Source: Owenia fusiformis (lineage: Eukaryota > Annelida > Polychaeta > Sabellida > Oweniidae). Taken from it: a stretch of DNA of 64,000 bases. Shown here one piece after another: positions 1 to 13,000 of the stretch. The stretch spans positions 30,416,740-30,480,739 of the forward strand of contig CAIIXF020000009.1 in the NCBI GenBank assembly GCA_903813345.2, read 5' to 3'. Position 1 is the stretch's first letter; the number at the start of each line of letters is the position of its first letter. Under the pieces are notes generated by a model. It was not told where the DNA came from and searched no databases. It saw only the letters and a program-made list of their open reading frames with translations. The position numbers were made by a program, and so were the translations under genes.

Positions 1-270
1 TTACAATAATTGGACTATATTTTTGTTTTTATAATGCCATCTATTCGTCTTCCCACTCGGCGGAAGGATCTAATGGTTGTGTGTCTCCTAGTAGTGACCC
101 ATCCTTTAAGTTACAATTGTAATTTCCTCCAAAATGTAACCCCAAGTTGTTTTCTAGTAAAATAATACAAACCGCAAGCAGATTCGACTATTTTTTCCAG
201 ATATATGAATGATTAAAGTTACCCATCCCCTTTCTGCAATTAGATGTTTTCCTGGGATATTGACTAAAAT

Positions 271-1608
271 TGGAACCTATGGCTAGATGTGTTGGGAGGT
301 GTCTAGTTTGAGATGGGGAGGTAGTACAGAGCTGAATGAGCTATATCTGGAAAGCACATTTTGCCTAGAATCAATTTTTGTAATTTAAAGAAATAGGCAA
401 TTAATATCTCTTATTTATGCGCATATTTAATAACACGGGGTAGATTTTTGCGAAAAAATGCTTATTCGACACTTTTGGGAAATAGTACAGACCATCGTGA
501 CATTAAACTTTGTCAAATGATAGAACAATTCATGTGTTATCAATTACATAAACTAATTGTAATCATTATTATTGCTTCTGAATGTTTACAGAGAAATATT
601 TAGTATGGAGGATACAGAAAAATTGGTCATTTTCTCCAGTTGTTGTTCTACCCTGGGGAATATTCATCAAAGAAAACCAAAACAACACACATTTCCAATT
701 ATAGGTCTCCCAATTGATAAATGATCATTCTGAACACTGTATTTGATTACTTAGGGTTAAGTCAAGGTTAGGATTAGGGGTTAGGGTTAGGCTTGGGCTT
801 AGGGTTAGGCTTTAGTTAGGGCTAAGGGTAGTGTTGGGGCTAGGGTAAGGCCCTGGCTTAGGGTAAGGCTATAGTTAGGGTTAGGGGTAGTGTTGGGGTT
901 AGGCTTAGGCTCTAGCTTGGGGTTAGGCTATAGTTAGGGTTAGTGTTGAGGTTAGAGTTAGGGTTAGGCTCTGGCTTAGGGTTAGGCTATAGTTAGGGTT
1001 AGGGGTAATGTTGGGGTAAGGGGTTAGGGTTAGGGGTTAGGGTTAGACTCTGGCTTAGGGTTAGGCTGTAGTTAGGGTTAGGAATAGTGTTGGGGTTAGG
1101 GTTAGGGGTTAGGGTTAGGCTCTGGCTTAGGGTTAGGCTATAGTTAGGGTTAGGGGTAGTGTTGGGGTTCAGGTTAAGGGTTAGAGTTAGGCTCTGGCTT
1201 AGGGTTAGGCTATAGTTAGGGTTAGAGATATTGTTGGGGTTAGGGTTAGGTCATGGCCAATGATTTAGCCTTCTAGAGCAAAATTTGTGAAAATTCCAAT
1301 AAGAATCATGGAAACAGTGGAGAAATATGACCAAAGTAACAAAAAGTTGACTCCTGGTTGGAGCCTATGACGGATGTGTTGGGAGATGTCTAGTTTGAGC
1401 TGGGGAGGTCTTACAGAGCTGATTGAGCTATATCTGGATAGCACATTTTGCCTAGAATCAATTTTTGTGATTTAGAAAAATAATCAATAAATTTCTCTAA
1501 TTTATGCACATATTTGAATAACACGGGGTAAATTTTTGCGAAAAAATGCTTATTCAGCACTTTTTGGGGAAAAGCATGGACCATAGTGACATGAAACTTT
1601 GTCAAACG
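271..1608 (+). repeat. Diverged internal duplication inside the satellite unit
   Basis: Two direct copies lie about 1090 bp apart in each unit, at 271-518 and 1360-1608 of the first. Both pass through a GATGTGTTGGGAG core, a TAGCTCAATCAGCT-like stretch (reverse sense) and an AACACGGGGTA core, and end at a TTTGTCAAA core. They differ at many positions, unlike the 2081-bp units. A shorter related pair, sharing AGAAATATGACCAAA, lies at about 1290-1352 and 1631-1700. The unit was therefore built from an older repeat of a few hundred bases with telomere-like DNA between the copies. Confidence 0.85.
751..1250 (+). repeat. Degenerate telomere-like block (TTAGGG/TTAGGC)
   Basis: About 500 bp made almost wholly of TTAGGG, TTAGGC, TTAGGGG and close variants. 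It has its own higher order: seven copies of a 54-78 bp module that begins GGCTTAGGGTTAGGCTATAG and ends near TAGTGTTGGGG. The same block recurs at 2832-3331, 4913-5412, 6994-7493, 9075-9574, 10693-11192, 12774-13273 and 14855-15354. TTAGGG is the usual animal telomere repeat outside arthropods. The degeneracy shows this is interstitial or subtelomeric sequence, not a working telomere. Confidence 0.9.
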
Positions 1609-4600
1609 CATTGAGAGAGATGAAATTAATGAAAGTCCCAATAAAAACTGAAAATAGTTGAGAAATATGACCAAATTAAAAAAAAGTGGTACTCCAGAAT
1701 GGGCGATAATAGGGTTCACCCAACTAATTGTTATAACATGCGTATTCCCATACAAACGATCTGTCTTCAAGAGAAAACTAAGATTTGTGGACATGTTTTG
1801 CTATCATTGCATCATACCCCAGTATGTCCTCTGTCAGTCAAAAAAGTTTGAATCAAAACTCCCCACGAAAATCAAAAGATCTCACCTGTTGAAGACGCCA
1901 TCTATAGAAAATGTCAAAAAATGTCATTCTGATTTTGACAGATGGAGGCAGGTCAAAAAGGTCACATTTTTTAAAGAAAATGCACCTTAATCACATCAAA
2001 TCATGTCTCAGAGTTGGTCCACACATACACTTTTTCATTCATGTACTTACCAAAATCCAACCACTGGTGATGCTAATGTAATTACAATAATTGGACTATA
2101 TTTTTGTTTTTATAATGCCATCTATTCGTCTTCCCACTCGGCGGAAGGATCTAATGGTTGTGTGTCTCCTAGTAGTGACCCATCCTTTAAGTTACAATTG
2201 TAATTTCCTCCAAAATGTAACCCCAAGTTGTTTTCTAGTAAAATAATACAAACCGCAAGCAGATTCGACTATTTTTTCCAGATATATGAATGATTAAAGT
2301 TACCCATCCCCTTTCTGCAATTAGATGTTTTCCTGGGATATTGACTAAAATTGGAACCTATGGCTAGATGTGTTGGGAGGTGTCTAGTTTGAGATGGGGA
2401 GGTAGTACAGAGCTGAATGAGCTATATCTGGAAAGCACATTTTGCCTAGAATCAATTTTTGTAATTTAAAGAAATAGGCAATTAATATCTCTTATTTATG
2501 CGCATATTTAATAACACGGGGTAGATTTTTGCGAAAAAATGCTTATTCGACACTTTTGGGAAATAGTACAGACCATCGTGACATTAAACTTTGTCAAATG
2601 ATAGAACAATTCATGTGTTATCAATTACATAAACTAATTGTAATCATTATTATTGCTTCTGAATGTTTACAGAGAAATATTTAGTATGGAGGATACAGAA
2701 AAATTGGTCATTTTCTCCAGTTGTTGTTCTACCCTGGGGAATATTCATCAAAGAAAACCAAAACAACACACATTTCCAATTATAGGTCTCCCAATTGATA
2801 AATGATCATTCTGAACACTGTATTTGATTACTTAGGGTTAAGTCAAGGTTAGGATTAGGGGTTAGGGTTAGGCTTGGGCTTAGGGTTAGGCTTTAGTTAG
2901 GGCTAAGGGTAGTGTTGGGGCTAGGGTAAGGCCCTGGCTTAGGGTAAGGCTATAGTTAGGGTTAGGGGTAGTGTTGGGGTTAGGCTTAGGCTCTAGCTTG
3001 GGGTTAGGCTATAGTTAGGGTTAGTGTTGAGGTTAGAGTTAGGGTTAGGCTCTGGCTTAGGGTTAGGCTATAGTTAGGGTTAGGGGTAATGTTGGGGTAA
3101 GGGGTTAGGGTTAGGGGTTAGGGTTAGACTCTGGCTTAGGGTTAGGCTGTAGTTAGGGTTAGGAATAGTGTTGGGGTTAGGGTTAGGGGTTAGGGTTAGG
3201 CTCTGGCTTAGGGTTAGGCTATAGTTAGGGTTAGGGGTAGTGTTGGGGTTCAGGTTAAGGGTTAGAGTTAGGCTCTGGCTTAGGGTTAGGCTATAGTTAG
3301 GGTTAGAGATATTGTTGGGGTTAGGGTTAGGTCATGGCCAATGATTTAGCCTTCTAGAGCAAAATTTGTGAAAATTCCAATAAGAATCATGGAAACAGTG
3401 GAGAAATATGACCAAAGTAACAAAAAGTTGACTCCTGGTTGGAGCCTATGACGGATGTGTTGGGAGATGTCTAGTTTGAGCTGGGGAGGTCTTACAGAGC
3501 TGATTGAGCTATATCTGGATAGCACATTTTGCCTAGAATCAATTTTTGTGATTTAGAAAAATAATCAATAAATTTCTCTAATTTATGCACATATTTGAAT
3601 AACACGGGGTAAATTTTTGCGAAAAAATGCTTATTCAGCACTTTTTGGGGAAAAGCATGGACCATAGTGACATGAAACTTTGTCAAACGCATTGAGAGAG
3701 ATGAAATTAATGAAAGTCCCAATAAAAACTGAAAATAGTTGAGAAATATGACCAAATTAAAAAAAAGTGGTACTCCAGAATGGGCGATAATAGGGTTCAC
3801 CCAACTAATTGTTATAACATGCGTATTCCCATACAAACGATCTGTCTTCAAGAGAAAACTAAGATTTGTGGACATGTTTTGCTATCATTGCATCATACCC
3901 CAGTATGTCCTCTGTCAGTCAAAAAAGTTTGAATCAAAACTCCCCACGAAAATCAAAAGATCTCACCTGTTGAAGACGCCATCTATAGAAAATGTCAAAA
4001 AATGTCATTCTGATTTTGACAGATGGAGGCAGGTCAAAAAGGTCACATTTTTTAAAGAAAATGCACCTTAATCACATCAAATCATGTCTCAGAGTTGGTC
4101 CACACATACACTTTTTCATTCATGTACTTACCAAAATCCAACCACTGGTGATGCTAATGTAATTACAATAATTGGACTATATTTTTGTTTTTATAATGCC
4201 ATCTATTCGTCTTCCCACTCGGCGGAAGGATCTAATGGTTGTGTGTCTCCTAGTAGTGACCCATCCTTTAAGTTACAATTGTAATTTCCTCCAAAATGTA
4301 ACCCCAAGTTGTTTTCTAGTAAAATAATACAAACCGCAAGCAGATTCGACTATTTTTTCCAGATATATGAATGATTAAAGTTACCCATCCCCTTTCTGCA
4401 ATTAGATGTTTTCCTGGGATATTGACTAAAATTGGAACCTATGGCTAGATGTGTTGGGAGGTGTCTAGTTTGAGATGGGGAGGTAGTACAGAGCTGAATG
4501 AGCTATATCTGGAAAGCACATTTTGCCTAGAATCAATTTTTGTAATTTAAAGAAATAGGCAATTAATATCTCTTATTTATGCGCATATTTAATAACACGG

Positions 4601-7600
4601 GGTAGATTTTTGCGAAAAAATGCTTATTCGACACTTTTGGGAAATAGTACAGACCATCGTGACATTAAACTTTGTCAAATGATAGAACAATTCATGTGTT
4701 ATCAATTACATAAACTAATTGTAATCATTATTATTGCTTCTGAATGTTTACAGAGAAATATTTAGTATGGAGGATACAGAAAAATTGGTCATTTTCTCCA
4801 GTTGTTGTTCTACCCTGGGGAATATTCATCAAAGAAAACCAAAACAACACACATTTCCAATTATAGGTCTCCCAATTGATAAATGATCATTCTGAACACT
4901 GTATTTGATTACTTAGGGTTAAGTCAAGGTTAGGATTAGGGGTTAGGGTTAGGCTTGGGCTTAGGGTTAGGCTTTAGTTAGGGCTAAGGGTAGTGTTGGG
5001 GCTAGGGTAAGGCCCTGGCTTAGGGTAAGGCTATAGTTAGGGTTAGGGGTAGTGTTGGGGTTAGGCTTAGGCTCTAGCTTGGGGTTAGGCTATAGTTAGG
5101 GTTAGTGTTGAGGTTAGAGTTAGGGTTAGGCTCTGGCTTAGGGTTAGGCTATAGTTAGGGTTAGGGGTAATGTTGGGGTAAGGGGTTAGGGTTAGGGGTT
5201 AGGGTTAGACTCTGGCTTAGGGTTAGGCTGTAGTTAGGGTTAGGAATAGTGTTGGGGTTAGGGTTAGGGGTTAGGGTTAGGCTCTGGCTTAGGGTTAGGC
5301 TATAGTTAGGGTTAGGGGTAGTGTTGGGGTTCAGGTTAAGGGTTAGAGTTAGGCTCTGGCTTAGGGTTAGGCTATAGTTAGGGTTAGAGATATTGTTGGG
5401 GTTAGGGTTAGGTCATGGCCAATGATTTAGCCTTCTAGAGCAAAATTTGTGAAAATTCCAATAAGAATCATGGAAACAGTGGAGAAATATGACCAAAGTA
5501 ACAAAAAGTTGACTCCTGGTTGGAGCCTATGACGGATGTGTTGGGAGATGTCTAGTTTGAGCTGGGGAGGTCTTACAGAGCTGATTGAGCTATATCTGGA
5601 TAGCACATTTTGCCTAGAATCAATTTTTGTGATTTAGAAAAATAATCAATAAATTTCTCTAATTTATGCACATATTTGAATAACACGGGGTAAATTTTTG
5701 CGAAAAAATGCTTATTCAGCACTTTTTGGGGAAAAGCATGGACCATAGTGACATGAAACTTTGTCAAACGCATTGAGAGAGATGAAATTAATGAAAGTCC
5801 CAATAAAAACTGAAAATAGTTGAGAAATATGACCAAATTAAAAAAAAGTGGTACTCCAGAATGGGCGATAATAGGGTTCACCCAACTAATTGTTATAACA
5901 TGCGTATTCCCATACAAACGATCTGTCTTCAAGAGAAAACTAAGATTTGTGGACATGTTTTGCTATCATTGCATCATACCCCAGTATGTCCTCTGTCAGT
6001 CAAAAAAGTTTGAATCAAAACTCCCCACGAAAATCAAAAGATCTCACCTGTTGAAGACGCCATCTATAGAAAATGTCAAAAAATGTCATTCTGATTTTGA
6101 CAGATGGAGGCAGGTCAAAAAGGTCACATTTTTTAAAGAAAATGCACCTTAATCACATCAAATCATGTCTCAGAGTTGGTCCACACATACACTTTTTCAT
6201 TCATGTACTTACCAAAATCCAACCACTGGTGATGCTAATGTAATTACAATAATTGGACTATATTTTTGTTTTTATAATGCCATCTATTCGTCTTCCCACT
6301 CGGCGGAAGGATCTAATGGTTGTGTGTCTCCTAGTAGTGACCCATCCTTTAAGTTACAATTGTAATTTCCTCCAAAATGTAACCCCAAGTTGTTTTCTAG
6401 TAAAATAATACAAACCGCAAGCAGATTCGACTATTTTTTCCAGATATATGAATGATTAAAGTTACCCATCCCCTTTCTGCAATTAGATGTTTTCCTGGGA
6501 TATTGACTAAAATTGGAACCTATGGCTAGATGTGTTGGGAGGTGTCTAGTTTGAGATGGGGAGGTAGTACAGAGCTGAATGAGCTATATCTGGAAAGCAC
6601 ATTTTGCCTAGAATCAATTTTTGTAATTTAAAGAAATAGGCAATTAATATCTCTTATTTATGCGCATATTTAATAACACGGGGTAGATTTTTGCGAAAAA
6701 ATGCTTATTCGACACTTTTGGGAAATAGTACAGACCATCGTGACATTAAACTTTGTCAAATGATAGAACAATTCATGTGTTATCAATTACATAAACTAAT
6801 TGTAATCATTATTATTGCTTCTGAATGTTTACAGAGAAATATTTAGTATGGAGGATACAGAAAAATTGGTCATTTTCTCCAGTTGTTGTTCTACCCTGGG
6901 GAATATTCATCAAAGAAAACCAAAACAACACACATTTCCAATTATAGGTCTCCCAATTGATAAATGATCATTCTGAACACTGTATTTGATTACTTAGGGT
7001 TAAGTCAAGGTTAGGATTAGGGGTTAGGGTTAGGCTTGGGCTTAGGGTTAGGCTTTAGTTAGGGCTAAGGGTAGTGTTGGGGCTAGGGTAAGGCCCTGGC
7101 TTAGGGTAAGGCTATAGTTAGGGTTAGGGGTAGTGTTGGGGTTAGGCTTAGGCTCTAGCTTGGGGTTAGGCTATAGTTAGGGTTAGTGTTGAGGTTAGAG
7201 TTAGGGTTAGGCTCTGGCTTAGGGTTAGGCTATAGTTAGGGTTAGGGGTAATGTTGGGGTAAGGGGTTAGGGTTAGGGGTTAGGGTTAGACTCTGGCTTA
7301 GGGTTAGGCTGTAGTTAGGGTTAGGAATAGTGTTGGGGTTAGGGTTAGGGGTTAGGGTTAGGCTCTGGCTTAGGGTTAGGCTATAGTTAGGGTTAGGGGT
7401 AGTGTTGGGGTTCAGGTTAAGGGTTAGAGTTAGGCTCTGGCTTAGGGTTAGGCTATAGTTAGGGTTAGAGATATTGTTGGGGTTAGGGTTAGGTCATGGC
7501 CAATGATTTAGCCTTCTAGAGCAAAATTTGTGAAAATTCCAATAAGAATCATGGAAACAGTGGAGAAATATGACCAAAGTAACAAAAAGTTGACTCCTGG

Positions 7601-10029
7601 TTGGAGCCTATGACGGATGTGTTGGGAGATGTCTAGTTTGAGCTGGGGAGGTCTTACAGAGCTGATTGAGCTATATCTGGATAGCACATTTTGCCTAGAA
7701 TCAATTTTTGTGATTTAGAAAAATAATCAATAAATTTCTCTAATTTATGCACATATTTGAATAACACGGGGTAAATTTTTGCGAAAAAATGCTTATTCAG
7801 CACTTTTTGGGGAAAAGCATGGACCATAGTGACATGAAACTTTGTCAAACGCATTGAGAGAGATGAAATTAATGAAAGTCCCAATAAAAACTGAAAATAG
7901 TTGAGAAATATGACCAAATTAAAAAAAAGTGGTACTCCAGAATGGGCGATAATAGGGTTCACCCAACTAATTGTTATAACATGCGTATTCCCATACAAAC
8001 GATCTGTCTTCAAGAGAAAACTAAGATTTGTGGACATGTTTTGCTATCATTGCATCATACCCCAGTATGTCCTCTGTCAGTCAAAAAAGTTTGAATCAAA
8101 ACTCCCCACGAAAATCAAAAGATCTCACCTGTTGAAGACGCCATCTATAGAAAATGTCAAAAAATGTCATTCTGATTTTGACAGATGGAGGCAGGTCAAA
8201 AAGGTCACATTTTTTAAAGAAAATGCACCTTAATCACATCAAATCATGTCTCAGAGTTGGTCCACACATACACTTTTTCATTCATGTACTTACCAAAATC
8301 CAACCACTGGTGATGCTAATGTAATTACAATAATTGGACTATATTTTTGTTTTTATAATGCCATCTATTCGTCTTCCCACTCGGCGGAAGGATCTAATGG
8401 TTGTGTGTCTCCTAGTAGTGACCCATCCTTTAAGTTACAATTGTAATTTCCTCCAAAATGTAACCCCAAGTTGTTTTCTAGTAAAATAATACAAACCGCA
8501 AGCAGATTCGACTATTTTTTCCAGATATATGAATGATTAAAGTTACCCATCCCCTTTCTGCAATTAGATGTTTTCCTGGGATATTGACTAAAATTGGAAC
8601 CTATGGCTAGATGTGTTGGGAGGTGTCTAGTTTGAGATGGGGAGGTAGTACAGAGCTGAATGAGCTATATCTGGAAAGCACATTTTGCCTAGAATCAATT
8701 TTTGTAATTTAAAGAAATAGGCAATTAATATCTCTTATTTATGCGCATATTTAATAACACGGGGTAGATTTTTGCGAAAAAATGCTTATTCGACACTTTT
8801 GGGAAATAGTACAGACCATCGTGACATTAAACTTTGTCAAATGATAGAACAATTCATGTGTTATCAATTACATAAACTAATTGTAATCATTATTATTGCT
8901 TCTGAATGTTTACAGAGAAATATTTAGTATGGAGGATACAGAAAAATTGGTCATTTTCTCCAGTTGTTGTTCTACCCTGGGGAATATTCATCAAAGAAAA
9001 CCAAAACAACACACATTTCCAATTATAGGTCTCCCAATTGATAAATGATCATTCTGAACACTGTATTTGATTACTTAGGGTTAAGTCAAGGTTAGGATTA
9101 GGGGTTAGGGTTAGGCTTGGGCTTAGGGTTAGGCTTTAGTTAGGGCTAAGGGTAGTGTTGGGGCTAGGGTAAGGCCCTGGCTTAGGGTAAGGCTATAGTT
9201 AGGGTTAGGGGTAGTGTTGGGGTTAGGCTTAGGCTCTAGCTTGGGGTTAGGCTATAGTTAGGGTTAGTGTTGAGGTTAGAGTTAGGGTTAGGCTCTGGCT
9301 TAGGGTTAGGCTATAGTTAGGGTTAGGGGTAATGTTGGGGTAAGGGGTTAGGGTTAGGGGTTAGGGTTAGACTCTGGCTTAGGGTTAGGCTGTAGTTAGG
9401 GTTAGGAATAGTGTTGGGGTTAGGGTTAGGGGTTAGGGTTAGGCTCTGGCTTAGGGTTAGGCTATAGTTAGGGTTAGGGGTAGTGTTGGGGTTCAGGTTA
9501 AGGGTTAGAGTTAGGCTCTGGCTTAGGGTTAGGCTATAGTTAGGGTTAGAGATATTGTTGGGGTTAGGGTTAGGTCATGGCCAATGATTTAGCCTTCTAG
9601 AGCAAAATTTGTGAAAATTCCAATAAGAATCATGGAAACAGTGGAGAAATATGACCAAAGTAACAAAAAGTTGACTCCTGGTTGGAGCCTATGACGGATG
9701 TGTTGGGAGATGTCTAGTTTGAGCTGGGGAGGTCTTACAGAGCTGATTGAGCTATATCTGGATAGCACATTTTGCCTAGAATCAATTTTTGTGATTTAGA
9801 AAAATAATCAATAAATTTCTCTAATTTATGCACATATTTGAATAACACGGGGTAAATTTTTGCGAAAAAATGCTTATTCAGCACTTTTTGGGGAAAAGCA
9901 TGGACCATAGTGACATGAAACTTTGTCAAACGCATTGAGAGAGATGAAATTAATGAAAGTCCCAATAAAAACTGAAAATAGTTGAGAAATATGACCAAAT
10001 TAAAAAAAAGTGGTACTCCAGAATGGGCG

Positions 10030-10042
10030 ATAATAGTGACCC
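10030..10042. other. 463-bp deletion junction within the satellite
   Basis: The unit starting at 8325 stops at 10036 after GATAATAG and continues at 10037 with TGACCCATCC, which is position 95 of the next unit. The missing DNA is unit positions 1713-2081 plus 1-94, 463 bp in all. Both breakpoints end in TAG, so the join carries 3 bp of microhomology. It is the only length variant among the units seen. Confidence 0.93.
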
Positions 10043-13000
10043 ATCCTTTAAGTTACAATTGTAATTTCCTCCAAAATGTAACCCCAAGTTGTTTTCTAGT
10101 AAAATAATACAAACCGCAAGCAGATTCGACTATTTTTTCCAGATATATGAATGATTAAAGTTACCCATCCCCTTTCTGCAATTAGATGTTTTCCTGGGAT
10201 ATTGACTAAAATTGGAACCTATGGCTAGATGTGTTGGGAGGTGTCTAGTTTGAGATGGGGAGGTAGTACAGAGCTGAATGAGCTATATCTGGAAAGCACA
10301 TTTTGCCTAGAATCAATTTTTGTAATTTAAAGAAATAGGCAATTAATATCTCTTATTTATGCGCATATTTAATAACACGGGGTAGATTTTTGCGAAAAAA
10401 TGCTTATTCGACACTTTTGGGAAATAGTACAGACCATCGTGACATTAAACTTTGTCAAATGATAGAACAATTCATGTGTTATCAATTACATAAACTAATT
10501 GTAATCATTATTATTGCTTCTGAATGTTTACAGAGAAATATTTAGTATGGAGGATACAGAAAAATTGGTCATTTTCTCCAGTTGTTGTTCTACCCTGGGG
10601 AATATTCATCAAAGAAAACCAAAACAACACACATTTCCAATTATAGGTCTCCCAATTGATAAATGATCATTCTGAACACTGTATTTGATTACTTAGGGTT
10701 AAGTCAAGGTTAGGATTAGGGGTTAGGGTTAGGCTTGGGCTTAGGGTTAGGCTTTAGTTAGGGCTAAGGGTAGTGTTGGGGCTAGGGTAAGGCCCTGGCT
10801 TAGGGTAAGGCTATAGTTAGGGTTAGGGGTAGTGTTGGGGTTAGGCTTAGGCTCTAGCTTGGGGTTAGGCTATAGTTAGGGTTAGTGTTGAGGTTAGAGT
10901 TAGGGTTAGGCTCTGGCTTAGGGTTAGGCTATAGTTAGGGTTAGGGGTAATGTTGGGGTAAGGGGTTAGGGTTAGGGGTTAGGGTTAGACTCTGGCTTAG
11001 GGTTAGGCTGTAGTTAGGGTTAGGAATAGTGTTGGGGTTAGGGTTAGGGGTTAGGGTTAGGCTCTGGCTTAGGGTTAGGCTATAGTTAGGGTTAGGGGTA
11101 GTGTTGGGGTTCAGGTTAAGGGTTAGAGTTAGGCTCTGGCTTAGGGTTAGGCTATAGTTAGGGTTAGAGATATTGTTGGGGTTAGGGTTAGGTCATGGCC
11201 AATGATTTAGCCTTCTAGAGCAAAATTTGTGAAAATTCCAATAAGAATCATGGAAACAGTGGAGAAATATGACCAAAGTAACAAAAAGTTGACTCCTGGT
11301 TGGAGCCTATGACGGATGTGTTGGGAGATGTCTAGTTTGAGCTGGGGAGGTCTTACAGAGCTGATTGAGCTATATCTGGATAGCACATTTTGCCTAGAAT
11401 CAATTTTTGTGATTTAGAAAAATAATCAATAAATTTCTCTAATTTATGCACATATTTGAATAACACGGGGTAAATTTTTGCGAAAAAATGCTTATTCAGC
11501 ACTTTTTGGGGAAAAGCATGGACCATAGTGACATGAAACTTTGTCAAACGCATTGAGAGAGATGAAATTAATGAAAGTCCCAATAAAAACTGAAAATAGT
11601 TGAGAAATATGACCAAATTAAAAAAAAGTGGTACTCCAGAATGGGCGATAATAGGGTTCACCCAACTAATTGTTATAACATGCGTATTCCCATACAAACG
11701 ATCTGTCTTCAAGAGAAAACTAAGATTTGTGGACATGTTTTGCTATCATTGCATCATACCCCAGTATGTCCTCTGTCAGTCAAAAAAGTTTGAATCAAAA
11801 CTCCCCACGAAAATCAAAAGATCTCACCTGTTGAAGACGCCATCTATAGAAAATGTCAAAAAATGTCATTCTGATTTTGACAGATGGAGGCAGGTCAAAA
11901 AGGTCACATTTTTTAAAGAAAATGCACCTTAATCACATCAAATCATGTCTCAGAGTTGGTCCACACATACACTTTTTCATTCATGTACTTACCAAAATCC
12001 AACCACTGGTGATGCTAATGTAATTACAATAATTGGACTATATTTTTGTTTTTATAATGCCATCTATTCGTCTTCCCACTCGGCGGAAGGATCTAATGGT
12101 TGTGTGTCTCCTAGTAGTGACCCATCCTTTAAGTTACAATTGTAATTTCCTCCAAAATGTAACCCCAAGTTGTTTTCTAGTAAAATAATACAAACCGCAA
12201 GCAGATTCGACTATTTTTTCCAGATATATGAATGATTAAAGTTACCCATCCCCTTTCTGCAATTAGATGTTTTCCTGGGATATTGACTAAAATTGGAACC
12301 TATGGCTAGATGTGTTGGGAGGTGTCTAGTTTGAGATGGGGAGGTAGTACAGAGCTGAATGAGCTATATCTGGAAAGCACATTTTGCCTAGAATCAATTT
12401 TTGTAATTTAAAGAAATAGGCAATTAATATCTCTTATTTATGCGCATATTTAATAACACGGGGTAGATTTTTGCGAAAAAATGCTTATTCGACACTTTTG
12501 GGAAATAGTACAGACCATCGTGACATTAAACTTTGTCAAATGATAGAACAATTCATGTGTTATCAATTACATAAACTAATTGTAATCATTATTATTGCTT
12601 CTGAATGTTTACAGAGAAATATTTAGTATGGAGGATACAGAAAAATTGGTCATTTTCTCCAGTTGTTGTTCTACCCTGGGGAATATTCATCAAAGAAAAC
12701 CAAAACAACACACATTTCCAATTATAGGTCTCCCAATTGATAAATGATCATTCTGAACACTGTATTTGATTACTTAGGGTTAAGTCAAGGTTAGGATTAG
12801 GGGTTAGGGTTAGGCTTGGGCTTAGGGTTAGGCTTTAGTTAGGGCTAAGGGTAGTGTTGGGGCTAGGGTAAGGCCCTGGCTTAGGGTAAGGCTATAGTTA
12901 GGGTTAGGGGTAGTGTTGGGGTTAGGCTTAGGCTCTAGCTTGGGGTTAGGCTATAGTTAGGGTTAGTGTTGAGGTTAGAGTTAGGGTTAGGCTCTGGCTT

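Noticed and set aside
751-1250. A true telomere at the left edge
   Set aside because: Repeats are degenerate, interrupted and embedded in a longer unit with unrelated DNA on both sides.
1411-2203. Recurring open frames of 127, 110 and 66 codons in every satellite unit
   Set aside because: They overlap on opposite strands, lack domains and start contexts, and recur only because the DNA repeats.
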